From Planctomycetia bacterium (GTDB lineage Bacteria > Planctomycetota > Phycisphaerae > UBA1845 > UTPLA1): 64,000 bases of DNA. Positions 8,704-18,194 of this stretch are shown here, one piece after another (the stretch's first letter is position 1; each line of letters begins with the position of its first letter). A program made the translations under genes and the position numbers. Location: the NCBI GenBank assembly GCA_015075745.1, contig JABTTW010000001.1, positions 1,240,001-1,304,000 of the forward strand, written 5' to 3'. Below the pieces are notes generated by a model. That model did not search any database. It saw only the letters and a list, made by a program, of their open reading frames with translations, and was not told the origin of the DNA.

Positions 8704-9906
8704 TTAGACCTCCGCGACCCGCTCGGGGTGGGCCGCCAGCGTCTCGCCGATGGTCATGCGCTGCATCTCGCTGGTGCCCTCGTAGATCTCGGTAATCTTG
8801 GCATCGCGGAGGTACCGCTCGACTTCACTCTCGCGGCAGTAGCCCATGCCGCCGAAGATCTGAATCGCCTGATTGGCGCAGAAGCTGGCCGTCTCGGCGG
8901 CGAAAAGCTTGGCCATCGCAGGAATGTGCAGCGAGTGGCCCGCCTGTCCCTTGACCCAGCAGCCCTTATAGATCAGGGCTCGACTGGCGGCGATGCGTAC
9001 GGCCATGTCGGCGACCTTCCACTGAATCGCCTGAAACTCCGAAATGCTCTTGCCGAATTGGCGGCGCTCCAGGGCATACTTCGCCGAGCGATCGAGCGCA
9101 GCCTGGGCAATACCAAGGGCCTGAGCGGCGATGCCGAGTCTGCCGCCGTCGATGGCGGTGAGGGCAATCTTGAGGCCGTGGCCGCGCTCGCCGAGCAGGT
9201 TCTCGGCGGGGACCTTGCAATTCTCGAAAACGAGCTCGGTCGTGCTGCTGCCGCGGATGCCGAGCTTGTCTTCGTGCTTGCCGACGGTCAGACCGGGTGT
9301 GTTCTTGGGGACGATGAAACAACTTGAATTGCGCCGGTCCCCATCCTCTGTACGGACGAAGAGAAGGACGATGTCAGCTTCCGAGCCATTCGTCACCCAG
9401 AGCTTCGTGCCGTTCACAACCCACTCGTTGCCCTTGAGGACGGCGCGACATTTGATCGAACCGGCGTCGGAGCCGCTGCCTGCTTCGGAAAGGGAGAAGC
9501 AATTGAGCCACTCGCCGGATGCCATGCGCGGCAGCCACTTCTTCTTTTGGGCTTCAGTGCCGAACTTAAGTATCGGGTCGATGACGAGGGAGTTCTGAAC
9601 GCTGTTGATGACGCCGACGGAAGCATCGGCGTAAGACAGTTCTTCGACAACGATGGCCGACGCAAGCGCGTCCATGCCGGCGCCGCCGTACTCCTCGGGG
9701 ACGCAGATGCCTTGATATCCCATTTCGCCAAGCTGCTTGATAACCTCGTGGGGAAACTCGCCCTTGATATCGCGCGCCATCGCGCCCGGCGCGATGACGT
9801 TTCGGGCAAAGTCGCGAATGCTGTCTCGCAACATGCGATGGTCTTCATCCAACTCGTACCCGAATGCGATGACGTCTTCCATGGTCGCGGCGTCTTCCTT
9901 CATCAT
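8704..9906 (-). CDS. Acyl-CoA dehydrogenase
   Basis: This 400-residue FAD flavoenzyme has the full family length, with CFSLSEAGSGSDAG (FAD/substrate loop), the middle domain WVVNGTKLWVTNGSEAD, and C-terminal QIFGGMGYCRESEVERYLRD. The IYEGTSEMQRM motif contains the likely catalytic glutamate of the MCAD/SCAD type. It oxidises acyl-CoA to 2-enoyl-CoA and passes electrons to electron-transfer flavoprotein. Chain-length preference cannot be read. A start at the internal Met of MEDVIAFGYELDEDH is also plausible. A second, clearly paralogous acyl-CoA dehydrogenase lies about 100 bases upstream on the same strand, so the two probably form one transcription unit for fatty-acid or branched-chain amino-acid degradation. 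Confidence 0.93.
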   Translation of the reverse strand: MMKEDAATMEDVIAFGYELDEDHRMLRDSIRDFARNVIAPGAMARDIKGEFPHEVIKQLGEMGYQGICVPEEYGGAGMDALASAIVVEELSYADASVGVINSVQNSLVIDPILKFGTEAQKKKWLPRMASGEWLNCFSLSEAGSGSDAGSIKCRAVLKGNEWVVNGTKLWVTNGSEADIVLLFVRTEDGDRRNSSCFIVPKNTPGLTVGKHEDKLGIRGSSTTELVFENCKVPAENLLGERGHGLKIALTAIDGGRLGIAAQALGIAQAALDRSAKYALERRQFGKSISEFQAIQWKVADMAVRIAASRALIYKGCWVKGQAGHSLHIPAMAKLFAAETASFCANQAIQIFGGMGYCRESEVERYLRDAKITEIYEGTSEMQRMTIGETLAAHPERVAEV

Positions 9907-10005
9907 GTTGCGGCCTTCAGAGGTATATGTTCGTTTCCGGTATTCGCAGTCGAACCGCCCTTTGTCGCGGCTTGGTTATTCAGATCGAGCAACACTTCGG
10001 CCTGG

Positions 10006-11157
10006 TTAGGCGCTGAGGCGTTTGAACTCCGCGCGGGCAATGAGCATTCGCTGCACTTCGCTGGAACCCTCGCCGATCTCGCAAAGCTTGTTATCGCGGA
10101 GCAGTCGCTCGACGCAGACATCCTTGGTATAGCCGGCGCCGCCGAAAATCTGAATGGCATCCCAACCGACCCGGCTGGCCATCTCAGAAGCGAACAGCTT
10201 GGCGATGGAGGACAACTCCTTGTCCGGGCGGCCGGCGTCATGGGTGCAGGCGGCCTGACGAACGAGCAGTCGAGCGGCCTCAATCTGAGTTTCCATGTCG
10301 GCGAGCTTGAACTGAATCGCCTGGTGGCTATGAAGCGGCACGCCAAAGCTCTTTCGCTCGGCGGCGTAGCGCACGGCCTCCTCCAGGCAGCCTCGCGCGA
10401 GACCGACCGAGAGGGAGCCGATGGTGACGCGACCGCGATCGAGAACGCGCAGGGCGTCGATGTATCCCTCGTTCAGCTCACCGCACAGATTCTCGGCGGG
10501 GATTTCGCAGTTCTCGAAATTCACCGGTACCGTGTCGCTGGCACGCATGCCCATCTTGTCTTCAGGCTCGCCGATGATCAGGCCGGGCGTTCCCTTCTCA
10601 ACGAGGAAGGCGGAAATCGTCCGGGCCCCGCGCTCGGGTTTCGTCCGGGCAGTGACGACGAAAACGTCGGCGCGCTTGCCATTGGTAATCCAGAACTTGC
10701 GACCGTTGATGACCCAGCCGGCAGAGGTTTTCTCGGCGCGGGTGGTCATGGCCTCGGCATCGGTGCCGCATTCCGGCTCGCTGAGACACCAGGCGCCGAT
10801 CGCCTCGGCGGAGGCCAGCTTGGGGAGCCACTTCTGCTTCTGCTTATCGTTGGCGGCAAGGCGAATGTGCGTCGAACAAAGGCCGCTGTGCGCCGCGATG
10901 AAAAGGGCGGTCCCGCCGCACCACCGGGAGATTTCCTCGACGACAACCGTCATGCCGAGAAGGCCCTGACCTGAGCCGCCGTACTCCTCTGGGAAGGAAA
11001 CGCCGAGGAAGCCGACCTTACCCATCTCACGGGTGACCTCATCCGGCAGCCACTTTTCCGCGTCCCATTTTCTGGCGTGGGGCGCGATCTTTTCCGCGGC
11101 GAACTTACGCGTGAGATCGCGAAATGTCGTCAATTCGTCCGAAAGCGTGAAATTCAT
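10006..11157 (-). CDS. Acyl-CoA dehydrogenase (second paralogue)
   Basis: A 383-residue acyl-CoA dehydrogenase starting MNFTLSDELTTFRD. It shows WCLSEPECGTDAEAMT (FAD/substrate region), WVINGRKFWITNGKRADVF, QIFGGAGYTKDVCVERLLRD and IGEGSSEVQRM, the last holding the candidate catalytic glutamate. The ATG at 11157 has an AGGA RBS six bases upstream, whereas the longer ORF extension to 11280 is arginine-rich and unlike the family. It precedes the other dehydrogenase gene on the same strand by about 100 bases. The two differ enough in the substrate region that distinct acyl-CoA substrates are likely; specificity is not determined here. Confidence 0.93.
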   Translation of the reverse strand: MNFTLSDELTTFRDLTRKFAAEKIAPHARKWDAEKWLPDEVTREMGKVGFLGVSFPEEYGGSGQGLLGMTVVVEEISRWCGGTALFIAAHSGLCSTHIRLAANDKQKQKWLPKLASAEAIGAWCLSEPECGTDAEAMTTRAEKTSAGWVINGRKFWITNGKRADVFVVTARTKPERGARTISAFLVEKGTPGLIIGEPEDKMGMRASDTVPVNFENCEIPAENLCGELNEGYIDALRVLDRGRVTIGSLSVGLARGCLEEAVRYAAERKSFGVPLHSHQAIQFKLADMETQIEAARLLVRQAACTHDAGRPDKELSSIAKLFASEMASRVGWDAIQIFGGAGYTKDVCVERLLRDNKLCEIGEGSSEVQRMLIARAEFKRLSA

Positions 11158-11429
11158 GTCGTCCTGCTCACAAGATAGAAATTCTGCAGCCGGGATCAGG
11201 CATCGAACCCGACAAATCCTCCTCCGATATGTCCTATCGGGTGAGGTTTGCATAATAAGGTTCGCCGCAAGGTGGGTCAAACGGGGCGACTCAATGGAAC
11301 TTGCGATGGGACAGATGATTAGAGCGAATATGGAGCAGCCCGCGACGGCTTCTCTACCGCGAGTTCAGGGTTTGTGAATTTGATTCTCGCCTCAAAGAAA
11401 AAACGTATTACCTGCACTGATTTTGAGGG

Positions 11430-12314
11430 TTATCGCTCGTAAAGCCGAAATCCCTTTCCGCGAATCTTTTCCGCTCGCCATGAAACCGTGTCGGGATCCT
11501 GCCCCAACAGGATCGTCCAATCGCCATCAGACGTCTCTTCGAGCAGAGATTCCTTGTTGACCATGTTTTCGTAGGGCAGGAGGTCATACGCCATGTTGTA
11601 ACGCAGGCCGGCGTGGGCGCTCGTCGGTATGAGATCCGCCGGAAGAATCGCCCGCTTGCCGCCGCCCTCAAGGATTACCCCCTGCTGATGCCGCGTGTGG
11701 CCGGGAAGAATGCGCGTCGAAATGCCTTCGGCGATCTGCGCGTCGCCGGACAACAACGTGAGAAGGCCCGACTGTTCCAGCGGCTCGAGATTCTCCCGCC
11801 GATATGTGCCGGTCATAACGGCATGGCCCTCGACTGCGTCGTCCCACTCGCCGCGCTGAACGAAATACCGAGCTTTCGGAAACGTCGGCTGCCAGCCGCC
11901 CTGACCATCGGACATGGTACCGCCACCTGCATGATCGAAATGAAGGTGCGTGAGTATCACAATGTCGATCGACTCTCGATCCACCCCGGCCGCGGTCAGC
12001 GAGTCGAGCAGCCAATGCGACCCAAAGCTGAAAAACCCATGCTCCTTTTCCGCGTATTTGGCGTTCTCGCCGCAGCCCGTCTCGATGAGAATTCGGGCAC
12101 CGGACGTCTCGACAAGCATACAGCTCGTCGCCAGCGGAATCCGGTTCTGCTCATCAACCTGAACGGCTCGGGCCCACACCGGCTTGGGGATAATGCCGAA
12201 CATGGCCCCGCCGTCCAGCGAAAAGGTGCTCCCATCCAGGACGCGTATCGTCAGGTCACCGAGATGAAGCGTCGGCGGCGTCGGGGTCGGTCCCTGTCTG
12301 GCGGCAAGCGGCAT
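11430..12314 (-). CDS. Metallo-beta-lactamase-fold hydrolase
   Basis: The protein (about 294 residues) carries the MBL-fold zinc signature THLHFDHAGG (HxHxDH), followed by the distal histidine in LPGHTRHQQG, the bridging aspartate in ILPADLIPTSAH, and the last histidine there. The overall layout resembles AHL-lactonase/quorum-quenching and related hydrolases of this superfamily, but the substrate is not identifiable. The ATG at 12314 is preferred because the fold begins at LHLGDLTIRVLDG; an in-frame ATG at 12362 adds 16 residues of no known similarity, and neither has a strong RBS. It is divergent from the MmgE/PrpD gene, sharing a short intergenic region. Confidence 0.8.
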   Translation of the reverse strand: MPLAARQGPTPTPPTLHLGDLTIRVLDGSTFSLDGGAMFGIIPKPVWARAVQVDEQNRIPLATSCMLVETSGARILIETGCGENAKYAEKEHGFFSFGSHWLLDSLTAAGVDRESIDIVILTHLHFDHAGGGTMSDGQGGWQPTFPKARYFVQRGEWDDAVEGHAVMTGTYRRENLEPLEQSGLLTLLSGDAQIAEGISTRILPGHTRHQQGVILEGGGKRAILPADLIPTSAHAGLRYNMAYDLLPYENMVNKESLLEETSDGDWTILLGQDPDTVSWRAEKIRGKGFRLYER

Positions 12315-12397
12315 AACCGCGAGTCTAATCCCGCCGCGCCAATCGAGCCACCGAAAACGCATCGGCCGATCGCTTCGCGGAATCCGGCCGCCGTCGA

Positions 12398-12403
12398 TAT
12401 AAT
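12398..12403 (+). promoter_or_regulatory. Perfect -10 hexamer TATAAT upstream of the MmgE/PrpD gene
   Basis: TATAAT lies 75 bases before the ATG at 12478, in an otherwise GC-rich stretch. No convincing -35 hexamer sits 16-18 bases upstream, so it may be an extended or regulated promoter, or chance. It would serve the plus-strand gene. Confidence 0.3.
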
Positions 12404-12477
12404 CCGCCGCTCACGGCTCCGGCACGCGCCGGGCATTCACGCTGAGAGTGACCAGGAAAACCACACGGAATCACATC

Positions 12478-13869
12478 ATGCTGCTGGCTGAAAAACTCGC
12501 TCACTGGACAAACAAGCTCAAATACACCGACCTGACCAAGGACGCGATCCACGAAACAAAGCGGCGCTTCATCGACTCATTGGGCACTGCCCTGGGGGCC
12601 TACGGGTCGAAGCCGGCAACGATCACGCGAGCAACGGCGACCGCCGTGCCCTACCCGAAGGGCGGTTCCGCCATCGTCGGCACGATGGCGCGTACGACGC
12701 CCGATCTCGCCGCGCTGTGCAACGGGGCACACATCCGCTACCTGGACTATAACGACACATACCTTTCGAAGGAGCCGGCCCATCCTTCAGATAACATCGC
12801 GGCCACACTCGCCGTGGCACAGGCCGCAAACCGCCCCGGCAAGGACCTCATCCTCGCAACCGTCATCGCATATGAAATCCAGTGCCGGCTCTGCGATGCC
12901 GCCTCACTTCGGGCTCACGGCTGGGATCACGTCACCTATGGGGCATTCAGCTCGACGCTGGGCGCATCCAAGCTATGGGGACTCACTCCCGATCAGATGG
13001 TCCACGCACAAGGGCTGGCCGGCGTCTGCAACATCGCAACGCGCCAGACGCGGACCGGTCAGATTTCCATGTGGAAGGCGTGCGCTTTCTCCAACGCCGC
13101 TCGAAACGCGGTCTTCGCTGCAAACCTCGCGCGGCAGGGTTTCACCGGACCCAATGAGATCTTCGAGGGGCCCAAGGGCGTATTCAAGATGCTGACGCGC
13201 TGCAAGTTCGACGTGGCACTGGGCTCGAAGAGCGCCGGCTACATGATCAACAAGACTTACATCAAGTACTGGCCCGCGGAGTACCACGCCCAGAGTTCTA
13301 TCGACGCCGCACAGCAGATTCGCAAGGCGTTCATGGCCGACGGGTACAGTTGGAAAGACATCCGCAAAATGGACATGGAGTCATTCGAAGCGGCGGTGTC
13401 GATCATCGGCAGCGAACCGGAGAAATGGCGACCGACGAGCCGGGAAACTGCCGACCACAGCATGGGATACATGACCGTAGCCGCGCTGATCGACGGAGAT
13501 GTCACCCGCGATACCTTCTCCCCGAAGAAGTTCACCAACAAGAAGTACCTGGACTTGCTCGACAACACGACCATCGTCGAGGCGAGTGACCTTAACAAGG
13601 GCTACCCCGACGGAATACCGAACCGGCTGAAAGTTCGCATGGCCGATGGGAAGGTTTACGAGAAGACGGTAAAGTACCCGCGCGGCCACGCCGGCAACCC
13701 CATGTCCGACGACGAGGTCGAGACGAAGTTCCACACACTCGCCGAGGGCGTCATCCCCACCAAGCTGCAAAACCAGTTGCTTTCTCAGTTGTGGTCGCTG
13801 GACAAGGCCCGCGACGTACGAAAGCTCTGGAATTTCAAAGTGTCCGGCAAAGGAGTTCGAGCACACTGA
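12478..13869 (+). CDS. MmgE/PrpD family protein (2-methylcitrate dehydratase-like)
   Basis: This 463-residue protein has the MmgE/PrpD layout: an all-helical N-terminal domain starting LLAEKLAHWTNKLKY, with DSLGTALGAYGS, CNGAHIRYLDYNDTY, and HPSDNIAATLAVAQ, and a smaller C-terminal alpha/beta domain with DHSMGYMTVAALIDG and YPRGHAGNPMSDDEVETKF. The family includes 2-methylcitrate dehydratase of propionate metabolism and cis-aconitate decarboxylase. No other methylcitrate-cycle genes are adjacent, so the substrate is open. The ATG at 12478 is preferred over an in-frame ATG at 12448. It ends about 100 bases before a strong hairpin. Confidence 0.88.
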   Translation: MLLAEKLAHWTNKLKYTDLTKDAIHETKRRFIDSLGTALGAYGSKPATITRATATAVPYPKGGSAIVGTMARTTPDLAALCNGAHIRYLDYNDTYLSKEPAHPSDNIAATLAVAQAANRPGKDLILATVIAYEIQCRLCDAASLRAHGWDHVTYGAFSSTLGASKLWGLTPDQMVHAQGLAGVCNIATRQTRTGQISMWKACAFSNAARNAVFAANLARQGFTGPNEIFEGPKGVFKMLTRCKFDVALGSKSAGYMINKTYIKYWPAEYHAQSSIDAAQQIRKAFMADGYSWKDIRKMDMESFEAAVSIIGSEPEKWRPTSRETADHSMGYMTVAALIDGDVTRDTFSPKKFTNKKYLDLLDNTTIVEASDLNKGYPDGIPNRLKVRMADGKVYEKTVKYPRGHAGNPMSDDEVETKFHTLAEGVIPTKLQNQLLSQLWSLDKARDVRKLWNFKVSGKGVRAH

Positions 13870-13967
13870 TCGAAGGAATCACGCCGTTAATCATGCACAG
13901 GCCGGGTAGGAGCCGGGCATACGAACCCACGCGGTAAATCCGGGATCAACAATCACACAAAATAGAC

Positions 13968-14001
13968 GACGGCCGTTGAAGCTCTCACTTCAACGGCCGT
14001 C
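13968..14001. terminator. Bidirectional hairpin terminator
   Basis: A perfect 14-bp stem (13968-13981 with 13988-14001) encloses a six-base loop. It separates the convergent MmgE/PrpD gene and the minus-strand gene remnant. On the minus strand it is followed by TCTATTTTG, a short T-rich tract; on the plus strand there is no T-run. It probably terminates transcription from at least the minus side. Confidence 0.6.
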
Positions 14002-14041
14002 TGTCGTATATCGATCTGGACTTGAGTCGATTCTTCTCTAA

Positions 14042-14398
14042 CTAGAGCGGCTTGCGCATCTGCGTAGCGTCCGGCGCCTCTGCCGGACGTGAATCGCAAG
14101 GAACATTTCCTGATATACAACGCTGCATCAACGCGCAATCTGCCATAGATTGTTTTTTTATTCGGTCGTCTCGGTCCTGGGGGTCGCCGCTGTGATAAGA
14201 GGCGTCATGAAATCCGATGTTTGACATGCCGATACACTCGGGAGCGGAAACGGAGAAGAACCGGCCGCTGCGGCCGGAGTTCATGTTGTAGCGGGCATAC
14301 TCATAATGCCATGTCCCGTTTCCCAAGTCTGTGACACGGCGGCCGAGTGTCATGCGACCGTCGCCTGGGAAGTCGATGTACGTGAGGGTGACGGAGGC
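14042..14398 (-). pseudogene. Truncated remnant of a paralogue of the adjacent secreted protein
   Basis: An open frame starting just after the stop of the 14400-15872 gene encodes residues resembling an internal part of that protein. VTDLGNGTWHYEYARYNMNS matches its TNLGGGIYHYEYAVQNLNS, and NIGFHDASYHSGDP matches its NIEFRDVDYHDGDG. The remnant has no signal peptide and no dockerin-like end, and its last third (after about residue 75) is unrelated. It looks like the surviving middle of a tandem copy whose ends were lost. A short functional protein from the ATG at 14353 cannot be excluded but has no evident RBS. Confidence 0.55.
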
Positions 14399-14399
14399 A

Positions 14400-15872
14400 C
14401 TAACAGCCGCTGTTCAGCAGGCAGTCACCGAAATTGGGGACATCGTCCAAGTTAATAATGCCATCGCGAACGGCCTCGACGTCGCCGGCGCACAATTCCT
14501 GAAAGGACGGACCACCGAAGAGCAGCCGGTCAACAAAGATCTTGATGTCCAAGCCATCCACCACGGCGTCGCCGTTCAGGTCGCCATTGATGCAGGGATA
14601 CGGCGTGACGGTCTGTGCTGTCGCCGTCGAAGTCGTACCCGGCTTGAAATAGCCAAGCGTCACCGTCCCCTTGCCGGCCCAGGGCGCGACATCGGCATCA
14701 AAACGGAAATTGTAAAGCGTGCCCCAGCGAAGCGCATTGGCATTGGCGTTGACCGAAAAATCCTCGGTCGACCAGGTCACGCTCGAATTTGCGACGACCG
14801 GCGGCCAATCGGTGCCGTCGTAGTTGACGTTTCCGGGGCCGTCGCCGTCGTGGTAATCCACATCGCGAAACTCAATGTTTGTAATGTTGGCATCGGGACG
14901 AATGGGAATGGAAACTGATCCGATGGACCGGTCGGAATTGAGATTCTGTACGGCGTATTCGTAGTGGTAGATTCCCCCGCCGAGGTTCGTGGCTTGTGCG
15001 GCAACGATCACCATAGCGGTCAGCCCCCCGTCTTCCTGGGTAACAATGTCTACCTCGCTGACGGTGGGGTCGGTATCCTTCCAGGCCCTGATACCGGCTT
15101 GCTCTCTCTGGGTCGAACCGATCGCGGTAAAGCTCCAGGCGGTACCGCTGCCGGTCACCGAAAGGGGTCGATAAGAGGCGTTGTTATTCTTGTGACCCGC
15201 TGAGGCATCGTCGGCGGCGATATACTGTCCCTCACCAAAATAGCGCGTCGCATTCACATCGCCCGAGCCGTTAGAAACTTCAAGGTCAACGATCTTTGCC
15301 TGGCAGCGGCGAGCGACCGGGCCGGAAAAGCCCGGGTTGGCCACGGGGTGGATATGAACACCGGTCGTCGGATTGACCTGCCACTTAGGGCCCAGACTGC
15401 CCTGTCCGCCGTTGCGACCGGACGCATAAGGGTCTGAACAGCCGACCCCAAGGGCGTTGCCGCTGGTTCCGGAGCAAGAGGCACAACAAACATGGTCGCT
15501 CAAAGCGTAGAATCCGTGCTTGAGCCAGCTCTGTCCAAGCTGCTCAAAGCGGCGGGATCCATTGACCAGTTTCATTCGAAAGATGTTCTGACCGATCACC
15601 GGGTGCATGTTGCTCGGCTGGTCAATCCAATTGAGATTGACGTTGCCCAGGTTGCAGGAGGTGGTGCCCATCGAGAATGCCTCGATCCCGCTCGCGCTGT
15701 TGTAGTTCGAGACGGAGTCGTGGGATAGGACACCCACGACGACATCGGGGCCAATGGACTGTGTGGGTGATCCCGGACAACCGGAGCCCAAAGCCGGGCG
15801 AGGTTGAAGAACGACCATTGCAGCGATAACAACACACGAAAGTAAGAACGATCGAGTAACCGGCTGGGACAT
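14400..15872 (-). CDS. Secreted protein with C-terminal dockerin-like EF-hand pair
   Basis: A 490-residue exported protein: signal peptide MSQPVTRSFLLSCVVIAAMVVLQ cleaved near ALGSG, then a cysteine-bearing beta-rich body of unknown function, ending with two calcium-loop-like repeats, GDLNGDAVVDGLDIKIFVD and DGIINLDDVPNFGDCLL, as in dockerin domains. The ATG at 15872 was chosen because an AAAGG RBS lies upstream and it begins the signal peptide. The larger frame to 16130 includes non-coding leader. No catalytic motif is recognised. It may be a surface or matrix protein, as these calcium-binding tails are common in planctomycete exoproteins. A decayed paralogue follows directly downstream. Confidence 0.75.
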   Translation of the reverse strand: MSQPVTRSFLLSCVVIAAMVVLQPRPALGSGCPGSPTQSIGPDVVVGVLSHDSVSNYNSASGIEAFSMGTTSCNLGNVNLNWIDQPSNMHPVIGQNIFRMKLVNGSRRFEQLGQSWLKHGFYALSDHVCCASCSGTSGNALGVGCSDPYASGRNGGQGSLGPKWQVNPTTGVHIHPVANPGFSGPVARRCQAKIVDLEVSNGSGDVNATRYFGEGQYIAADDASAGHKNNNASYRPLSVTGSGTAWSFTAIGSTQREQAGIRAWKDTDPTVSEVDIVTQEDGGLTAMVIVAAQATNLGGGIYHYEYAVQNLNSDRSIGSVSIPIRPDANITNIEFRDVDYHDGDGPGNVNYDGTDWPPVVANSSVTWSTEDFSVNANANALRWGTLYNFRFDADVAPWAGKGTVTLGYFKPGTTSTATAQTVTPYPCINGDLNGDAVVDGLDIKIFVDRLLFGGPSFQELCAGDVEAVRDGIINLDDVPNFGDCLLNSGC

Positions 15873-16037
15873 TCTGCGCCTTTCTTTTGAAGAGATGTGC
15901 TCAAGCTTGCTTGAGCGACGAGCCATGGCGGAGTCGACCACGCAGCGAACATATCCATCGGAATGATGGATCGGTTGGCACATGCGCAGTGGTTTGTTTG
16001 GACCTCCCGCCGCTAAAAAATTAACTCGCAGTGTTCC

Positions 16038-16066
16038 AGTGTACCATGCCGATATTTCCCCATCAA
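16038..16066 (-). promoter_or_regulatory. Candidate sigma-70 promoter of the 14400-15872 gene
   Basis: On the minus strand, TTGATG (16061-16066) and TACACT (16038-16043) are separated by 17 bases, with four of six matches each. Transcription would begin near 16031, leaving a leader of about 160 bases before the ATG at 15872. The rest of the 300-base gap (15873-16175) shows no gene. Confidence 0.45.
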
Positions 16067-16175
16067 GCATTTTTGACGAATCTGAGTGGCAATTCTCGGA
16101 CCCCGAGCGGCGCGAATTAGGCGATAGCACACAGTATGCGCGGAAAAAATAATCCTTGCGGATAATTTCGGCCGT

Positions 16176-18194
16176 TCAACGCGTCGAATTTCGGACTACG
16201 CTGGTCCGAGCAGTGGAATATGCCGAAACGGCGCAGTGGATCGCGCCGAACCGTCGCTGGCTTTCTCCGCAGAGGATCGTCTCAACCTTCACTTCAGGAC
16301 CGAGTTCCTGGGTGAGCCGCTCAACGGCGATTTGGTCATATTCCTCGAAAAACCCGCCCGAGCCGGGCATCAGGAAACTCACCGCTGTTTGAATTCCGTT
16401 GATGTGGTTAAGGCCACGATTCTCTTCGGCCAGACTTGGTATAGGCACGATCTTAAAGCGGACATCCTCCAACTTCTTCAGAAGTGCTCGGCGTGCCGCG
16501 TCTCGCCTGCGGATGGCCGAGAGGTATTCATCGAATTGGGCATCGCCCGTCGAATTGCCGGCCGGTCGCGATTCCGCTTCGGCGAGATCCATGGCCAGTA
16601 GAAAGGTCTGAAAGTTACCCACCCCGGAGTCAACTGTACCGGCGCTGAAATAGTCGCAGAGCGCCTCAGGGTACTGGCCCATCCTGACCGCAGCCGCATT
16701 CAGCCGCGGTCTGGCGATCGCGAGAAACCCCGACAAGCGGCCCGCCTCCAGGTGCGCGATGCATTGGGCGAACTGCTCGTCACTCAAGACCTTTGCCGCG
16801 TACAGGGCCTTGGTGCTGATTCGCAGAATTGTGCGAACGGCCGCACCGGTGTCGTTGACAAAGGCGGTGAGTCCGTCTTTGCGAGCACGAACCGACAATT
16901 CATAATCGATGTGATATGAAACAGCCGGCAGAACGACGACAGCATCGGCGTCGAATTCCACTTTGAACGCGTCAATCACCTGATCCGCCGTCAGTCCCAG
17001 CGCGAAATTACGAAACACCTCGGCCTCGCCGATGAGCAGGTATCGCCAACCCATCTGCGGATCGGCGACCAGCATGAGATTCCCGCCCTGGAACAGCAGG
17101 GGCGATTGAACGATTGTGTGGCCGGACGCCTTCAGCCCTCCCCATAAATGGCTCTCGCCCGGGGCAAAGATACTGCCTTCTTCGCCACGGCTGGCAAATC
17201 GCGGAACGATGGTCGCGGGCTCGGGGGCGGATTCATCCGTCGATTGGTAGAGACCAGGTTTCCCGTTGTCCTGGGCCCATTCAGAAACGTCGAATGGCTC
17301 GGCAATCACAGTGAGCTGATCGAGGCGCTTAAGCGGCCATAGCCGGGCAAAACCAAGCATCAACTTGAGTTGGTCCTTTTCGATGCTGACGACGAAGCGC
17401 GCATCCGGTACGGCACTGGACAACTGACGAGCGATGTCGAGCGAACTGCCGTCTCCCACTCCCCGCCAATAGTCGCCGCGCGCCAGTTGAAGCCGAAAAA
17501 GGGCGATCTCGCCCTCACCGGACTCCGTCGCCGCCCGGAATCGCTGTTCACCCTTGTAGAATTGGAATGGAAGATTCTGAACCTCGTCTCCGATCTGATC
17601 GGCAGTTCGCCGTGACATCAGAAGGCCAAGAACATAGCGGACGATCGTGTAGTCATCATCCGGCCCCGCACCGGGAATCGGAAAGTACCTCAGCAGATCA
17701 ACCGGCATTCCCACCTGCCTCAAAACGGCAAGGTCCTCCGCTTCTCCGCGGCTCAGATTCGCCGGACCGATGATGGCCAGGACGTGCGTAAGCGTCTTTA
17801 AGAGTCCGTCGCGTGCAAGACGCGTGGTGACATGGTCCGCCGCCGCCCGCAGATACGGCGCCGAATCTTCCGCCGGAAGCGCATAGGGCCAGGCAGGGCC
17901 GGCATCATCCACGACGGCGCGATAGCCAAGGAGCGAAGGCCGAGCCTCGGGAATACTTGACCAATACACGCTGGCTGCCCCTGATGGCGCGTGGTGAACG
18001 ATCTTGATTTCTGCATCGACGGGAAGCCGAGAGTCCTGGCCTGCAACTGCCGGAGAACCTGCATGAAGCGGGGCGACACTCAGGAACATCGGTATAGCTA
18101 TGCAGACCAGGCTAACGCATGCGGCGAGTGTACTGATTCGAAGGCCCCCGGCATCAAACCGGGAAATCGGATGGTAACGAACGCGTGCAGTCAT
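16176..18194 (-). CDS. Exported guanidine-modifying-superfamily protein, agmatine deiminase/peptidylarginine deiminase-like
   Basis: A 672-residue protein with an N-terminal hydrophobic signal/anchor (about 20-45). Its second half contains signatures of the agmatine deiminase/PAD-like fold in the right order: SEWAQDNGKPGLY near 305 (cf. WxRDxGP), FQGGNLMLVAD near 369 (cf. GGN...D), YHIDYE near 428 (HxD) and GAIHCAVS near 653 (the catalytic cysteine position). Family enzymes hydrolyse guanidines such as agmatine or arginine through a cysteine thioether. The first 260 residues and the 220-residue stretch between HxD and the cysteine are longer than in standard agmatine deiminase (about 350 residues). 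It overlaps the upstream small membrane gene by ATGA, indicating coupled translation. The superfamily call is by motif only; the substrate is unknown. Confidence 0.6.
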   Translation of the reverse strand: MTARVRYHPISRFDAGGLRISTLAACVSLVCIAIPMFLSVAPLHAGSPAVAGQDSRLPVDAEIKIVHHAPSGAASVYWSSIPEARPSLLGYRAVVDDAGPAWPYALPAEDSAPYLRAAADHVTTRLARDGLLKTLTHVLAIIGPANLSRGEAEDLAVLRQVGMPVDLLRYFPIPGAGPDDDYTIVRYVLGLLMSRRTADQIGDEVQNLPFQFYKGEQRFRAATESGEGEIALFRLQLARGDYWRGVGDGSSLDIARQLSSAVPDARFVVSIEKDQLKLMLGFARLWPLKRLDQLTVIAEPFDVSEWAQDNGKPGLYQSTDESAPEPATIVPRFASRGEEGSIFAPGESHLWGGLKASGHTIVQSPLLFQGGNLMLVADPQMGWRYLLIGEAEVFRNFALGLTADQVIDAFKVEFDADAVVVLPAVSYHIDYELSVRARKDGLTAFVNDTGAAVRTILRISTKALYAAKVLSDEQFAQCIAHLEAGRLSGFLAIARPRLNAAAVRMGQYPEALCDYFSAGTVDSGVGNFQTFLLAMDLAEAESRPAGNSTGDAQFDEYLSAIRRRDAARRALLKKLEDVRFKIVPIPSLAEENRGLNHINGIQTAVSFLMPGSGGFFEEYDQIAVERLTQELGPEVKVETILCGESQRRFGAIHCAVSAYSTARTSVVRNSTR

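Noticed and set aside
9547-10974. Long plus-strand frame across two acyl-CoA dehydrogenase genes
   Set aside because: Antisense shadow of high-GC coding sequence; both minus-strand genes are unambiguous.
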